A stretch of 33,160 nt of DNA, taken from assembly GCA_001776975.1 (NCBI GenBank), contig MFCS01000012.1, positions 1-33,160 of the forward strand, in the 5' to 3' direction. Source of the stretch: Candidatus Daviesbacteria bacterium RIFCSPHIGHO2_01_FULL_41_45 (GTDB taxonomy: Bacteria > Patescibacteriota > Microgenomatia > Daviesbacterales > UBA10151). The notes under the pieces are model-generated. The model had not been told where the DNA came from. It saw nothing but the letters and a program-made list of their open reading frames with translations, and ran no database searches. Both the position numbers and the translations under genes were made by a program. Below are positions 16,288-23,462 of this stretch, one piece after another. Positions within the stretch are counted from its first letter, which is position 1, and the number at the start of each line of letters is the position of its first letter.

Positions 16288-17198
16288 GAATCCCTACAAT
16301 ACTGGGAATACTCCTTCTAGTCATAGGTATCGGGGTGGGGGTTTATTTAACTAAAGAGCGACAGGTCTTTTTTTCTCAAGCCAGCGTAGTTAATACTCCC
16401 AGTCAAGTAACAGTAGCCAATATCGACTCTACCTCAGCCTCAATTTATTGGCAAACTGACAAAGAGTCCCCCGGGTTTATTACGGCCGGATTAACACCTT
16501 CTGGTTTAGATTTAACTTTTAATGATGATCGGGATCTACAAACCCCTCAAAAACACACTCTTCATTTTGTTACACTAAAATCCCTCCAAGCCGATACTAC
16601 CTATCATTTCCAGGTTGTGTCTGGTGGCGTAGCAGATACCCAAACACGCTCATTTACCACTAGTAGGGAGGTTTCCCCTAGTAATTTATCGCCCCTCAGT
16701 GGGGTAGTGCTGGATGAAAAGTTACAACCGGTTACTGAGGCTTTAGTTATCCTAAGTATCCCGGGTGCCCAATCTTTAGCGACTATCACAAAATCGAGCG
16801 GTAACTTTATTCTACCCTTAGTTTCCCTAAAAACCGCAGATTTAGCTTTGGGTTTTGACCTCTCAACGTCAAAAGTTGGCTCCTTGAAGATATTTAACTC
16901 ATTAAAAAACTCCACACTAGAGGTAGAGATCCCTTCATCTTATGAACCATCACTGCCAACAATTATCCTCGGAGAAAATCGATCTTTAGTTCCCACTAAG
17001 GCACCCACACCCACCCCAGATCCAATAACTAAATATGATCTGAACGCAGATAAAAAATTAGATGATAAAGATCGTCAGATTATCAGGAGTAATTTTTACA
17101 GTCAAAAAGAGGATTCACTAAGAGTTGATTTCAACGGTGATGGGGTAGTCAATCAACAAGATCTATCTCTTTTCAACAACGCTGCTGCTAATTTGTAA
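16284..17198 (+). CDS. Membrane-anchored FN3 / carboxypeptidase-regulatory-like / dockerin-like protein
   Basis: A 304-residue surface protein, last gene of the pilus-like cassette. Domains in order: N-terminal anchor or uncleaved signal (about 5-24, IPTILGILLLVIGIGVGVYL); fibronectin type III-like domain (about 38-130, SQVTVANIDSTSASIYWQT to TYHFQVVS); a carboxypeptidase-regulatory-like beta domain (about 138-200, SGVVLDEKLQPVTEALVIL and TKSSGNFILP); a Thr/Pro linker (PTKAPTPTPDP); and two EF-hand-like calcium loops of dockerin type I (DLNADKKLDDKD and DFNGDGVVNQQD). Dockerins normally bind cohesins; no cohesin is visible here. It may be a pilus-associated adhesin or assembly component. The 3' end overlaps the holA-like gene by 11 bases (convergent). 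Confidence 0.78.
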   Translation: MRIPTILGILLLVIGIGVGVYLTKERQVFFSQASVVNTPSQVTVANIDSTSASIYWQTDKESPGFITAGLTPSGLDLTFNDDRDLQTPQKHTLHFVTLKSLQADTTYHFQVVSGGVADTQTRSFTTSREVSPSNLSPLSGVVLDEKLQPVTEALVILSIPGAQSLATITKSSGNFILPLVSLKTADLALGFDLSTSKVGSLKIFNSLKNSTLEVEIPSSYEPSLPTIILGENRSLVPTKAPTPTPDPITKYDLNADKKLDDKDRQIIRSNFYSQKEDSLRVDFNGDGVVNQQDLSLFNNAAANL

Positions 17199-17850
17199 TA
17201 AACCTCTCAGTTAACCTAAACAAGCCTAATTTCTCATCTGTTTTACCTGATTTAATATCCGACTCAGTGTCCAAGACTATTCTATATAGCCTCTGCCAAT
17301 CACAGTCCTGAAAACGTTTTTTTTGATCACCTACTTTCTTCCTCATAAACGGGCTAGCTGGAGCAGGTAATAAGTTTCTTCTTAACCCATAAAAGATCAT
17401 GCTGAGCGTATACATCCCGCCATAGTTTTGCAGCAGCTTCTCTAACTCTACAAAGGCCTCTTTTTTACCTTCTAATAAACTATCTATAAATGGGAAAGCG
17501 GTTATCTCTTTTTCAGCCTCAAACTGGGTTATGTTAGCCTTGATTTTTTTAGCTGAGGAGATAATCTTACTATCAACCCGAGGGCTATCGGCAACCAATA
17601 ACACCGTTAAACTCTCCTCTCCTTGAGGTAAAATTTCCAAGTCCAAGTTGTCTGGAAGATTCTCAGCTACGATTAAACGAGAACTGCTGGCAAATAATGG
17701 CGCCGACTGAATTAACTGTTGTAATTTCTCTACCCCATCAATTTTTATATCAACACTGTAAACAACATCTTCCTCAAATGAAGATTTTATCTTTAACAGC
17801 TGATCTCTCTTGCTAACCAACCCCGGGCCATATAAAACAACTGCTTTCAT
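17188..17850 (-). CDS. HolA-like DNA polymerase III delta subunit (short)
   Basis: A 220-residue protein. The N-terminus (MKAVVLYGPGLVSKRDQLLKIKSSF) and the pattern QLIQSAPLFASSSRLIVAENLP followed by LLVADSPRVDSKIISSAKK resemble the delta-subunit clamp-loader fold, which opens the beta clamp. The C-terminal helical part (TLSMIFYGLRRNLLPA to RLYRIVLDTESDIKSGKTDEKLGLFRL) matches the delta collar region, where a conserved helix precedes an SGxxD/E turn. Typical HolA has about 330-340 residues, so this is a strongly reduced form. The ATG overlaps the LCP stop by one base. The family call is from pattern recognition and is probable, not certain. Confidence 0.68.
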   Translation of the reverse strand: MKAVVLYGPGLVSKRDQLLKIKSSFEEDVVYSVDIKIDGVEKLQQLIQSAPLFASSSRLIVAENLPDNLDLEILPQGEESLTVLLVADSPRVDSKIISSAKKIKANITQFEAEKEITAFPFIDSLLEGKKEAFVELEKLLQNYGGMYTLSMIFYGLRRNLLPAPASPFMRKKVGDQKKRFQDCDWQRLYRIVLDTESDIKSGKTDEKLGLFRLTERFITN

Positions 17851-19064
17851 TATTCAACTCTTCTTTCTGAGCTAGGAGTAGCCTCTAAACTCCCAGAAAT
17901 AATCTTCTCAATGTATCTGTGAATCAACTCAAAATTATTATCCGGAGGAATTAAGACAAAAGCTCCTCCGTATAGATACGCCGGAGGGGCAATCAGTAAC
18001 GGTGGCTTAACGCTGGGGTCCACTACAAAACTTCTGATTAACTTTATACCCCGGGCAAATTTAATAAAGTTCGGATATTCACTTACCGGTATATCGACCT
18101 CTACACTTTCACCGAACGTTTTGATCATGCCCACTATTTTTTGTGGATCGGTCAGAGTATTAACAGTTAGTATCTTATCTTTAAAGGACGATAGCACCAA
18201 CTGCTGTCTTCGGGAACGGGCAAAATCAGACCCTTCATTACCAGTGCCATGTCTACTTCTGACAAACTTTAAGGCCGTTTCTCCGTTCATTTGAGTTAGA
18301 CCTTTTTCAAAAGAGAGATGCTCAAACCGGCAAGGGAACAGCTTGAAAACTTCTTTATCAGTAAACTCAAACTCGTTCTTGGGCTGAGCAGCTACTGTCG
18401 CCACCTTGCCATCTTTTTGCATTAAAGCCTTAATTTTATTGGAACTTGCTCCCATAGCTTTCACCTGCTCCTCAGATATCTCAATCTCCTTTTCCTCTAA
18501 GTCACAAAGCTCCCTCTCCTTACCTGGCACAGGGTAGAAATAATCTTCAAATGAATTTTGGACATCTATATTAATCCCCTCTACTAAATCTACTGCCTTG
18601 GTAAATCCACTAAAATCCATCCTCGCCCCATACGGGATCTTGATGCCCAACACCCTACCAATCTCCTCTTTGACCAACTCTAGACCCGTACCCTTAGTAA
18701 CCCCCAGATGATATAGGGCATTAACTTTAACTGCATACTTTTCTATCCACAAATCCCGCGGGAGGGATATTAAATCAGCTGATTTTTTCTCAGGATCAAT
18801 AGAAACAACCATGATAGTATCGGTAAGATTGGGTCCGTCGTGCCCTTTACCGGGGATTCCCAGCAGTAAAACATTGATTCTTCCCCTATCCAGCTGTAAC
18901 CCCCCATAAGGATCAAAAATCCGGGTCAGATTAGCTGGGGAGATGGGTGAGGTTATTAAAAATAATCCCACTATAAAACTGATAACTATTAAAAAAGGGG
19001 TCTTTTTTTTCCTCCACCATTTTTTTAAGGGTTTTTTAAAGGTAATTGGCTTAATCTCCTCCAC
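17850..19064 (-). CDS. LytR-CpsA-Psr (LCP) family protein
   Basis: Membrane-anchored phosphotransferase family that attaches polyprenyl-linked glycopolymers to peptidoglycan. The 404 residues start with a basic cytoplasmic segment (KKPLKKWWRKKK), then one helix (TPFLIVISFIVGLFLIT). The LCP domain shows NVLLLGIPGKG, LTDTIMVVSID, DLISLPRDLWI, the ALKFVRSRH motif and ARSRRQQLVL, covering the catalytic Arg and Asp positions. A charged insertion (about 180-240, including ELCDLEEKEIEI) interrupts the domain. The GTG start overlaps tpiA by 14 bases and the stop overlaps the holA-like gene. Likely role: anchoring of surface glycans, in line with MurJ and GT39 nearby. The specific polymer is unknown. 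Confidence 0.92.
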   Translation of the reverse strand: MEEIKPITFKKPLKKWWRKKKTPFLIVISFIVGLFLITSPISPANLTRIFDPYGGLQLDRGRINVLLLGIPGKGHDGPNLTDTIMVVSIDPEKKSADLISLPRDLWIEKYAVKVNALYHLGVTKGTGLELVKEEIGRVLGIKIPYGARMDFSGFTKAVDLVEGINIDVQNSFEDYFYPVPGKERELCDLEEKEIEISEEQVKAMGASSNKIKALMQKDGKVATVAAQPKNEFEFTDKEVFKLFPCRFEHLSFEKGLTQMNGETALKFVRSRHGTGNEGSDFARSRRQQLVLSSFKDKILTVNTLTDPQKIVGMIKTFGESVEVDIPVSEYPNFIKFARGIKLIRSFVVDPSVKPPLLIAPPAYLYGGAFVLIPPDNNFELIHRYIEKIISGSLEATPSSERRVE

Positions 19065-19740
19065 TTACTGCCTCCACAATTTGCACAAACTCACCAGGAT
19101 CAAGCGAGGCCTTGCCAACCAAAAGTCCATCTAAGATCTTACTCTCCAAAAAACTACTGGCATTCTCCGCGGTGACACTCCCTCCATATAATACCTGGGT
19201 GTCTTGACCTGTTTTTTGTTTTATCAAAGTAGCTATCTTCCCCGCACTCTGGGGGGTATCAGCCTCTCCGGTTCCAATGGCAAAGATCGGCTCATACGCT
19301 ACCAGATCAACCCCTTCTGGGATGGGAACATCAACCCCTTCTATGCAAACTAAAGGGGTAATACTGTTTTTACGGGCCATCTCTACCTTTTCTTTCACCA
19401 TCTCGTCAGTTTCAAAAAAGTTGTGACGTCTTTCGGAGTGCCCAATTATGGCAAAATCTACAAAATCTTTTAAAATCGCCGCCGACTCCTCACCGGTATA
19501 TGGTCCAACCTCAAAGGGTGATAAATCCTGCACCCCAACTATTAATGGATAATTACCAACCATGACTGCTTTTTTTACCTCCTCAACATCGGTAAAGGGC
19601 GGGCAAACAACTACCTTTAAATTATTGTTTTTAGGTAATCTAGGGCCAACAAGCTCAATCCACTCCAAGGCCTCTTTAATGGTTTTATTAGACTTCCAGT
19701 TAGCTATAATCCAGATGTTTTTATTCTCCAAACCAACCAT
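19051..19740 (-). CDS. tpiA: Triosephosphate isomerase
   Basis: Interconverts dihydroxyacetone phosphate and glyceraldehyde 3-phosphate in glycolysis. The 229 residues are shorter than the usual 250. Catalytic residues are present: Lys16 in ANWKSN, His in IIGHSERR (about 98) and Glu in AYEPIFAIGTG (about 149). The phosphate loop VLYGGSV is intact. The mobile loop-6 sequence AIGTGEADTP matches the family (AIGTGKTATP). ATG at 19740 overlaps the alkyltransferase-like gene by 20 bases; a TTG three codons in is an alternative. Sits in the trx-atl-tpiA-LCP-holA operon, with no other glycolysis gene. Confidence 0.96.
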   Translation of the reverse strand: MVGLENKNIWIIANWKSNKTIKEALEWIELVGPRLPKNNNLKVVVCPPFTDVEEVKKAVMVGNYPLIVGVQDLSPFEVGPYTGEESAAILKDFVDFAIIGHSERRHNFFETDEMVKEKVEMARKNSITPLVCIEGVDVPIPEGVDLVAYEPIFAIGTGEADTPQSAGKIATLIKQKTGQDTQVLYGGSVTAENASSFLESKILDGLLVGKASLDPGEFVQIVEAVSGGD

Positions 19741-20038
19741 ACTTTTTCAAGTCTACTATAAACTCCTGCGAGACTTCTACACCCTCCGATTCTAAAAGAT
19801 ATTTTTGGGCTATTTTGGTATGATCTTCACAGCTGGTAGAAATATACCCTATTCGATTAATTACCCGCTGCCAAGGCAGAGAGTGTTTCTCAGAGTTAAA
19901 ATGCAAAATCCCACCCACCAACCTAGCTCCTCTGGGCAAACCAGCCAAAACAGCTATATATCCATAAGTTGTTACCCTGCCATAAGGAATATCTTTTATG
20001 AGCACAATTACCCTGTCTTTGAAGGTAACCTCAGGCAA
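19721..20038 (-). CDS. Alkyltransferase-like (ATL) DNA-repair protein
   Basis: A 105-residue protein with the O6-alkylguanine-DNA alkyltransferase DNA-binding fold. It shows the IPYGRVTTYGYIA helix, the Arg-finger region PRGARLVGGIL and, at residues 55-58, PWQR where true MGMT has PCHR. Trp replaces the acceptor Cys, which defines ATL proteins: these bind alkylated bases and signal nucleotide-excision repair without removing the alkyl group. The usual ATL motif is PWHR; here Gln replaces His too. The TTG start (20038) gives ATL-standard length and an 8-base overlap with the thioredoxin gene; the ATG at 20098 would overlap it by 68 bases and is not preferred. Confidence 0.85.
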   Translation of the reverse strand: MPEVTFKDRVIVLIKDIPYGRVTTYGYIAVLAGLPRGARLVGGILHFNSEKHSLPWQRVINRIGYISTSCEDHTKIAQKYLLESEGVEVSQEFIVDLKKYGWFGE

Positions 20039-20288
20039 GAAGCTTGAGAAGCTCTGTTTTTTGGGTAAAGCCGACTTTACGGCCTGTTTCCTGGTCATCT
20101 TTTAAAACTACAAAAGTGGGAATACTCATTACCCCAAATTTGGCAGCCACTCCCTCTGAGTCTTCATCCACATTAATTTTAACAATCTCAACCCTATCTT
20201 TCATCTCCTCCTCTAACTCATGTATCACCGGCTCCATCATTTTACAGGGTTGACACCAAGGAGCCCAAAAATCTAAAAGTTTTGTCAT
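20031..20288 (-). CDS. Short thioredoxin-like protein
   Basis: An 85-residue thiol-disulphide protein with WCQPCK (Cys12, Cys15) and the cis-Pro loop SIPTF (Pro57). Ordinary thioredoxin has about 105 residues; here the first beta strand and helix are absent and the protein begins at the strand leading into the active site (MTKLLDFWAPW). The CQPC dipeptide differs from CGPC and is expected to change the redox potential. It lacks a signal peptide, so it is cytoplasmic. First gene of a five-gene overlapping operon. It could serve as general thioredoxin; no thioredoxin reductase is in the window. Confidence 0.9.
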   Translation of the reverse strand: MTKLLDFWAPWCQPCKMMEPVIHELEEEMKDRVEIVKINVDEDSEGVAAKFGVMSIPTFVVLKDDQETGRKVGFTQKTELLKLLA

Positions 20289-20297
20289 AGAGTTAAG

Positions 20298-20326
20298 ATA
20301 TTAACACCAAAAAATTTAGTTGGGAA
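20298..20326 (-). promoter_or_regulatory. Promoter of the trx-atl-tpiA-LCP-holA operon
   Basis: TTCCCA (20326-20321), a 17-base spacer and TAATAT (20303-20298), preceded by TGT (extended -10). Nine bases follow to the ATG at 20288, so the leader would be about 2-3 bases. Confidence 0.5.
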
Positions 20327-20352
20327 GTAGTGATTATTTACTCAAAAAAATA

Positions 20353-20361
20353 TGGTAACAT
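20353..20361 (+). promoter_or_regulatory. Extended -10 promoter of the helicase gene
   Basis: TGG then TAACAT (20356-20361), 7 bases before ATG 20369. No clear -35. The spacing predicts a leaderless message and supports ATG 20369 over GTG 20330. Confidence 0.5.
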
Positions 20362-20368
20362 ACAGCTC

Positions 20369-22282
20369 ATGCCCATCTCGCCAAGGCTCGATGTAGACTC
20401 CTCCCCTCTTTTAGATGAGCTAAATCCTGTTCAGCAACAAGCCTCTCAAGAAACAGAGGGGCCAGTATTAATTTTAGCTGGAGCAGGTTCTGGTAAAACA
20501 AAAGTTTTAACTCACCGTGTGGCATATTTAATTAAAGAAAAACGGGTTCCAGCAGAAAATATCCTGACAGTAACCTTCACTAATAAAGCTGCTGGGGAGA
20601 TGAAAAAACGCATTATGAATTTAATTGGTTCAGCTAGTATTCCCACCATGGGTACCTTTCATTGGCTAGCATCCAAAATATTAAGAAGAGATGGTAAACA
20701 AATTGGCTTATCCCCAGGCTTTTCTATCTATGACGAGAACGATGCTTTAGATGCTATCAAAGAAGCTATGGAAAAACTAAATCTAGCCTCCCAAAAAACC
20801 TCTCCCTCAGCAGTTAGATCCACCATCTCCTCCGCCAAAAACGAGATGATTAACTCTTTAGAGTACCCCAAATATGCCCGGGGCTATTTTCAGGAAACTG
20901 TTGCCAAAATTTATATTGAGTATCAAAAAATCCTTGAGAAAAATCAGGCCGTCGACTTCGACGACCTGCTATTATTAACAGTAAAGCTGTTCCAAACCGT
21001 CCCCGCCACCCTAGCTTATTATCAAATTACCTTTAGATATATCATGGTTGACGAGTATCAAGACACTAACCAGGTCCAATATATTTTATCCAAACTTTTG
21101 GCCAACCGGCATAAAAATATCTGTGTGGTGGGGGATGCTTCCCAGGCTATTTATGGCTTCCGCGGGGCAGATTTTAGAAACATCGTTAACTTTCAAAAGG
21201 ATTATCCCAACACCAAAGTTTTTAACTTAGAGCAAAACTACCGCTCCACTCAAATTATCTTGGATGCTGCCCACTCAGTGATTAGCAAAAACACCTCCCA
21301 CCCAGTTTTATCTTTATGGACAGATAAAAAAAGTGGCTCCAAGATCAAGATTGTAGAAACTAGAAGTGAAAAAGAAGAGGGTTTATATGTATTATCGCAA
21401 ATTAAACAGTTGGGGCTACCATTATCTGATTACGCTATTTTATACCGGACCAACGCCCAGTCCCGAGCCCTAGAGGAGGTTTTTTTACAAACTGGTACAC
21501 CCTATACCTTAGTTGGCGGAACCCGCTTTTATGAGAGAAAGGAGATTAAAGATGTTTTAAGTTACTTAAAGTTAGTTCAAAATCCCACAGATACAGTAGC
21601 TTTAAGAAGGATCGAGAAAATCGGTAAAGGCAGAATGAATAAATTCCTGGAGTTACTCAATACACCCTCCTTAGCTAATTCACAAAACTCTACTCTAGAA
21701 TTACTTGATCTCATCTTGAAAACAACCGCTTATCTGGAATATCTGGATGATGGAACAGATGAAGGTAGATCCCGAGTAGAAAATGTTAAGGAGTTAAGGT
21801 CAGTTGCAGAACAATATCCGGATTTAGTACAGTTTTTGGAGAATGTGGCCTTAGTAGAGAATGAATACTCGGCTAATGAACACGGCTCACGCTGGCGTAC
21901 TGAAAAACTGAAAGAAAATCATACTGAAGCAGTAACCCTAACCACTCTGCATCAATCAAAGGGATTAGAGTGGCCGGTGGTATTTTTGGTAGGCATGGAG
22001 GAAGGATTATTCCCTCATTCCAGATCTTTTCTAAATCCTGATGAATTAGAGGAAGAGAGAAGGCTTTGTTATGTTGGCATAACTAGAGCCAAAGAAAGAT
22101 TATATTTAACTTATACCAAGTCCCGGTTATTCTTTGGAACCCGTTCCAATAACTTAGTCAGTAGGTTTTTAATCGATATACCTCAAGATATTGTAGAATC
22201 CAATCTCAACTATCAAGACCGGGATCAATTTTTGGACGATGTCTCAGTTAGTAAAGATGAGGATGATTGGTTAAATACTTAA
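20369..22282 (+). CDS. UvrD/PcrA-type superfamily 1 DNA helicase
   Basis: ATP-driven 3'-5' DNA helicase for repair and replication. ATG 20369 gives 637 residues; the preceding GTG (20330) would include the -10 in coding sequence. Motifs: Q motif (ELNPVQQQA), Walker A (LAGAGSGKTKVLTHR), motif Ia (VTFTNKAAGEMK), motif II (MVDEYQDTNQVQY), motif III (VVGDASQAIYGFRGAD), motif IV (YRTNAQSRALEEV), motif V (LTTLHQSKGLEWPVVFLVG) and motif VI (ERRLCYVGITRAKERLYL). At 637 residues it is shorter than UvrD (720) or PcrA, mostly at the C-terminal end. The stop overlaps the converging membrane-protein gene by 4 bases (TTAA). Confidence 0.94.
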   Translation: MPISPRLDVDSSPLLDELNPVQQQASQETEGPVLILAGAGSGKTKVLTHRVAYLIKEKRVPAENILTVTFTNKAAGEMKKRIMNLIGSASIPTMGTFHWLASKILRRDGKQIGLSPGFSIYDENDALDAIKEAMEKLNLASQKTSPSAVRSTISSAKNEMINSLEYPKYARGYFQETVAKIYIEYQKILEKNQAVDFDDLLLLTVKLFQTVPATLAYYQITFRYIMVDEYQDTNQVQYILSKLLANRHKNICVVGDASQAIYGFRGADFRNIVNFQKDYPNTKVFNLEQNYRSTQIILDAAHSVISKNTSHPVLSLWTDKKSGSKIKIVETRSEKEEGLYVLSQIKQLGLPLSDYAILYRTNAQSRALEEVFLQTGTPYTLVGGTRFYERKEIKDVLSYLKLVQNPTDTVALRRIEKIGKGRMNKFLELLNTPSLANSQNSTLELLDLILKTTAYLEYLDDGTDEGRSRVENVKELRSVAEQYPDLVQFLENVALVENEYSANEHGSRWRTEKLKENHTEAVTLTTLHQSKGLEWPVVFLVGMEEGLFPHSRSFLNPDELEEERRLCYVGITRAKERLYLTYTKSRLFFGTRSNNLVSRFLIDIPQDIVESNLNYQDRDQFLDDVSVSKDEDDWLNT

Positions 22283-22935
22283 TTAAACTTAAATGTTTTG
22301 AGAGCTTGAGTTGAAACACCTTCATACTTCGGATCTCCAAAAGAGAACTCCAAACAAGCGTATTTATTAACTGGAGTTGGTAGTCGAATATAAGCAATCC
22401 TGACAGGATCTTCCGGGCCACGAACTCCGATCGTGCTCCATAACACATTATAAATTTCTACTCCTGAATTAGTTTTTATCTTGTCAAGAGATCTTACCTC
22501 GGTTAAGCCTTGAATCTCTGTTGCTGCCTCTATCTTAATCCACTCCTCAAACTGCAAAGTTACCACCTTTGGATAAATGTCAATCAGACATGCAGGATAA
22601 ACACCAAAAGCTGAACGATATGCTTCTTTATAGTTTTGATCATTGCTTGGCTTAAAGGCCGGAATTATGTCAGGTGAAATGAAGGGAACCAACTCCCAAT
22701 CTTGTGGATACTTTACGGAGAACTTATAGGTTAAATTTGTATACACTTTCCAACTAGCAGTTTCATCAGAGCTATCTGATCTGGGAACACCACCAGTTGG
22801 TGAGAGTGGAATATTTAGCACGGGAGCATTGATTGGAAATGATAGAGAGGTATTTCTACCCCACAAAAATCCACCTCCAGTAGCAACTAGTATAAATACT
22901 CCGACTAGAATCCATGCTGGAGCAAAGCCTTTCAT
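22279..22935 (-). CDS. Membrane-anchored extracytoplasmic protein with a YPxxW-type domain
   Basis: A 218-residue protein of unknown function. One N-terminal helix (PAWILVGVFILVATGGGFLWG) leads to a Pro/Ser linker and an outside domain beginning WKVYTNLTYKFSVKYPQDWELV. The phrase YKFSVKYPQDW resembles the opening of small PsbP-like domains common in Patescibacteria (comparison from memory). Two cysteines (YPACLID, KYACLEF) could pair. Its ATG is 2 bases after the hicA stop, so it is probably cotranscribed with hicBA. A second protein of the same design is at 24149-24745. Confidence 0.7.
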   Translation of the reverse strand: MKGFAPAWILVGVFILVATGGGFLWGRNTSLSFPINAPVLNIPLSPTGGVPRSDSSDETASWKVYTNLTYKFSVKYPQDWELVPFISPDIIPAFKPSNDQNYKEAYRSAFGVYPACLIDIYPKVVTLQFEEWIKIEAATEIQGLTEVRSLDKIKTNSGVEIYNVLWSTIGVRGPEDPVRIAYIRLPTPVNKYACLEFSFGDPKYEGVSTQALKTFKFN

Positions 22936-22937
22936 TT

Positions 22938-23153
22938 TTATTTAAAATCCTCTTCTTTTAATCCAGCTTGCCTCATAATTCCCTTGACTGTTCCAATCGG
23001 AATCTCCTTTTTGCTCATTGGAACAATAGTTGTTAAAACTTTATTGCCAACTGTTTTCCTAAACTTGCCATGACTTCCTGACTGACCAGAAAACAAAAAT
23101 CCCTGTTTCTTCAATCCGCTGACTACATCCTTAGATGAGTACCTTTTAGGCAT
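22938..23153 (-). CDS. hicA: HicA-type mRNA interferase toxin
   Basis: A 71-residue dsRBD-like toxin that cuts mRNA in a translation-independent way. The core GQSGSHGKFRKTVGNK holds the active His28 in the family GSHxxF/xxR motif, and the fold continues with LTTIVPMSKKEIPIGTVKGIMRQAGL, the typical HicA end. ATG at 23153 overlaps hicB by 8 bases. Toxin and antitoxin order is hicB then hicA, reversed from the commoner hicA-hicB. No mobile element flanks the pair. Confidence 0.9.
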   Translation of the reverse strand: MPKRYSSKDVVSGLKKQGFLFSGQSGSHGKFRKTVGNKVLTTIVPMSKKEIPIGTVKGIMRQAGLKEEDFK

Positions 23154-23391
23154 ACTGATGCCTGATTTCGGTGACAGACAATGAAGGCATCTCTATTTTA
23201 TTAACTGAGTTCTCTGGAGCGTCCTCCATGTACAGCTCAACTGCCTCCTGAATATTTTTTACTGCCTCCTCATAGGTCTTGCCAAAACTTGAAACATCCA
23301 CATTCAGACACTGGGCCACAAAATATTTACCTTCTTTCCAGATGACATTAGTGAAGATTCCTGTTTTATGATCCTTCTTGACACTTTTCAT
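23146..23391 (-). CDS. hicB: HicB-type antitoxin (short)
   Basis: An 81-residue antitoxin. The partial RNase H-like fold is clear (FTNVIWKEGKYFVAQCLNVDVSSFGKTYEEAVKNIQEAVELYME). Larger HicB proteins continue into an HTH or ribbon-helix-helix DNA-binding domain; this one ends soon after (SLSVTEIRHQYA), so autoregulation by DNA binding is not apparent. The ATG (23391) lies 6 bases from a perfect TATAAT, giving strong constitutive expression in principle. Cotranscribed with hicA and the 22279-22935 gene. Confidence 0.88.
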   Translation of the reverse strand: MKSVKKDHKTGIFTNVIWKEGKYFVAQCLNVDVSSFGKTYEEAVKNIQEAVELYMEDAPENSVNKIEMPSLSVTEIRHQYA

Positions 23392-23397
23392 ACCTAC

Positions 23398-23406
23398 ATT
23401 ATACCA
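23398..23406 (-). promoter_or_regulatory. hicBA promoter (extended -10)
   Basis: TGG followed by a perfect TATAAT (23403-23398), then 6 bases to the hicB ATG. I see no good -35 at 16-18 bases; the TG extension may compensate. Predicted message is leaderless. Confidence 0.65.
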
Positions 23407-23427
23407 CTAACTGGAATATCTAGGGTC

Positions 23428-23456
23428 TTGTGTAAATCAATAGCATCCTTTACTAT
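23428..23456 (+). promoter_or_regulatory. Promoter of the SurA-N-type gene
   Basis: TTGTGT (23428-23433), a 17-base spacer and TACTAT (23451-23456), then 6 bases to ATG 23463. Predicted message is leaderless. It diverges from the hicBA promoter. Confidence 0.65.
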
Positions 23457-23462
23457 TGGCCA

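Noticed and set aside
16604-16915. 103-codon minus-strand ORF within the FN3/dockerin gene
   Set aside because: Antisense shadow of a frame with recognisable domains.
20039-20098. ATG 20098 as start of the ATL gene
   Set aside because: It overlaps the thioredoxin gene by 68 bases and adds 20 residues absent from ATL proteins; TTG 20038 fits better.
22938-23391. hicBA as a mark of a mobile element
   Set aside because: No transposase, integrase, direct repeats or tRNA gene nearby; flanking genes look chromosomal.
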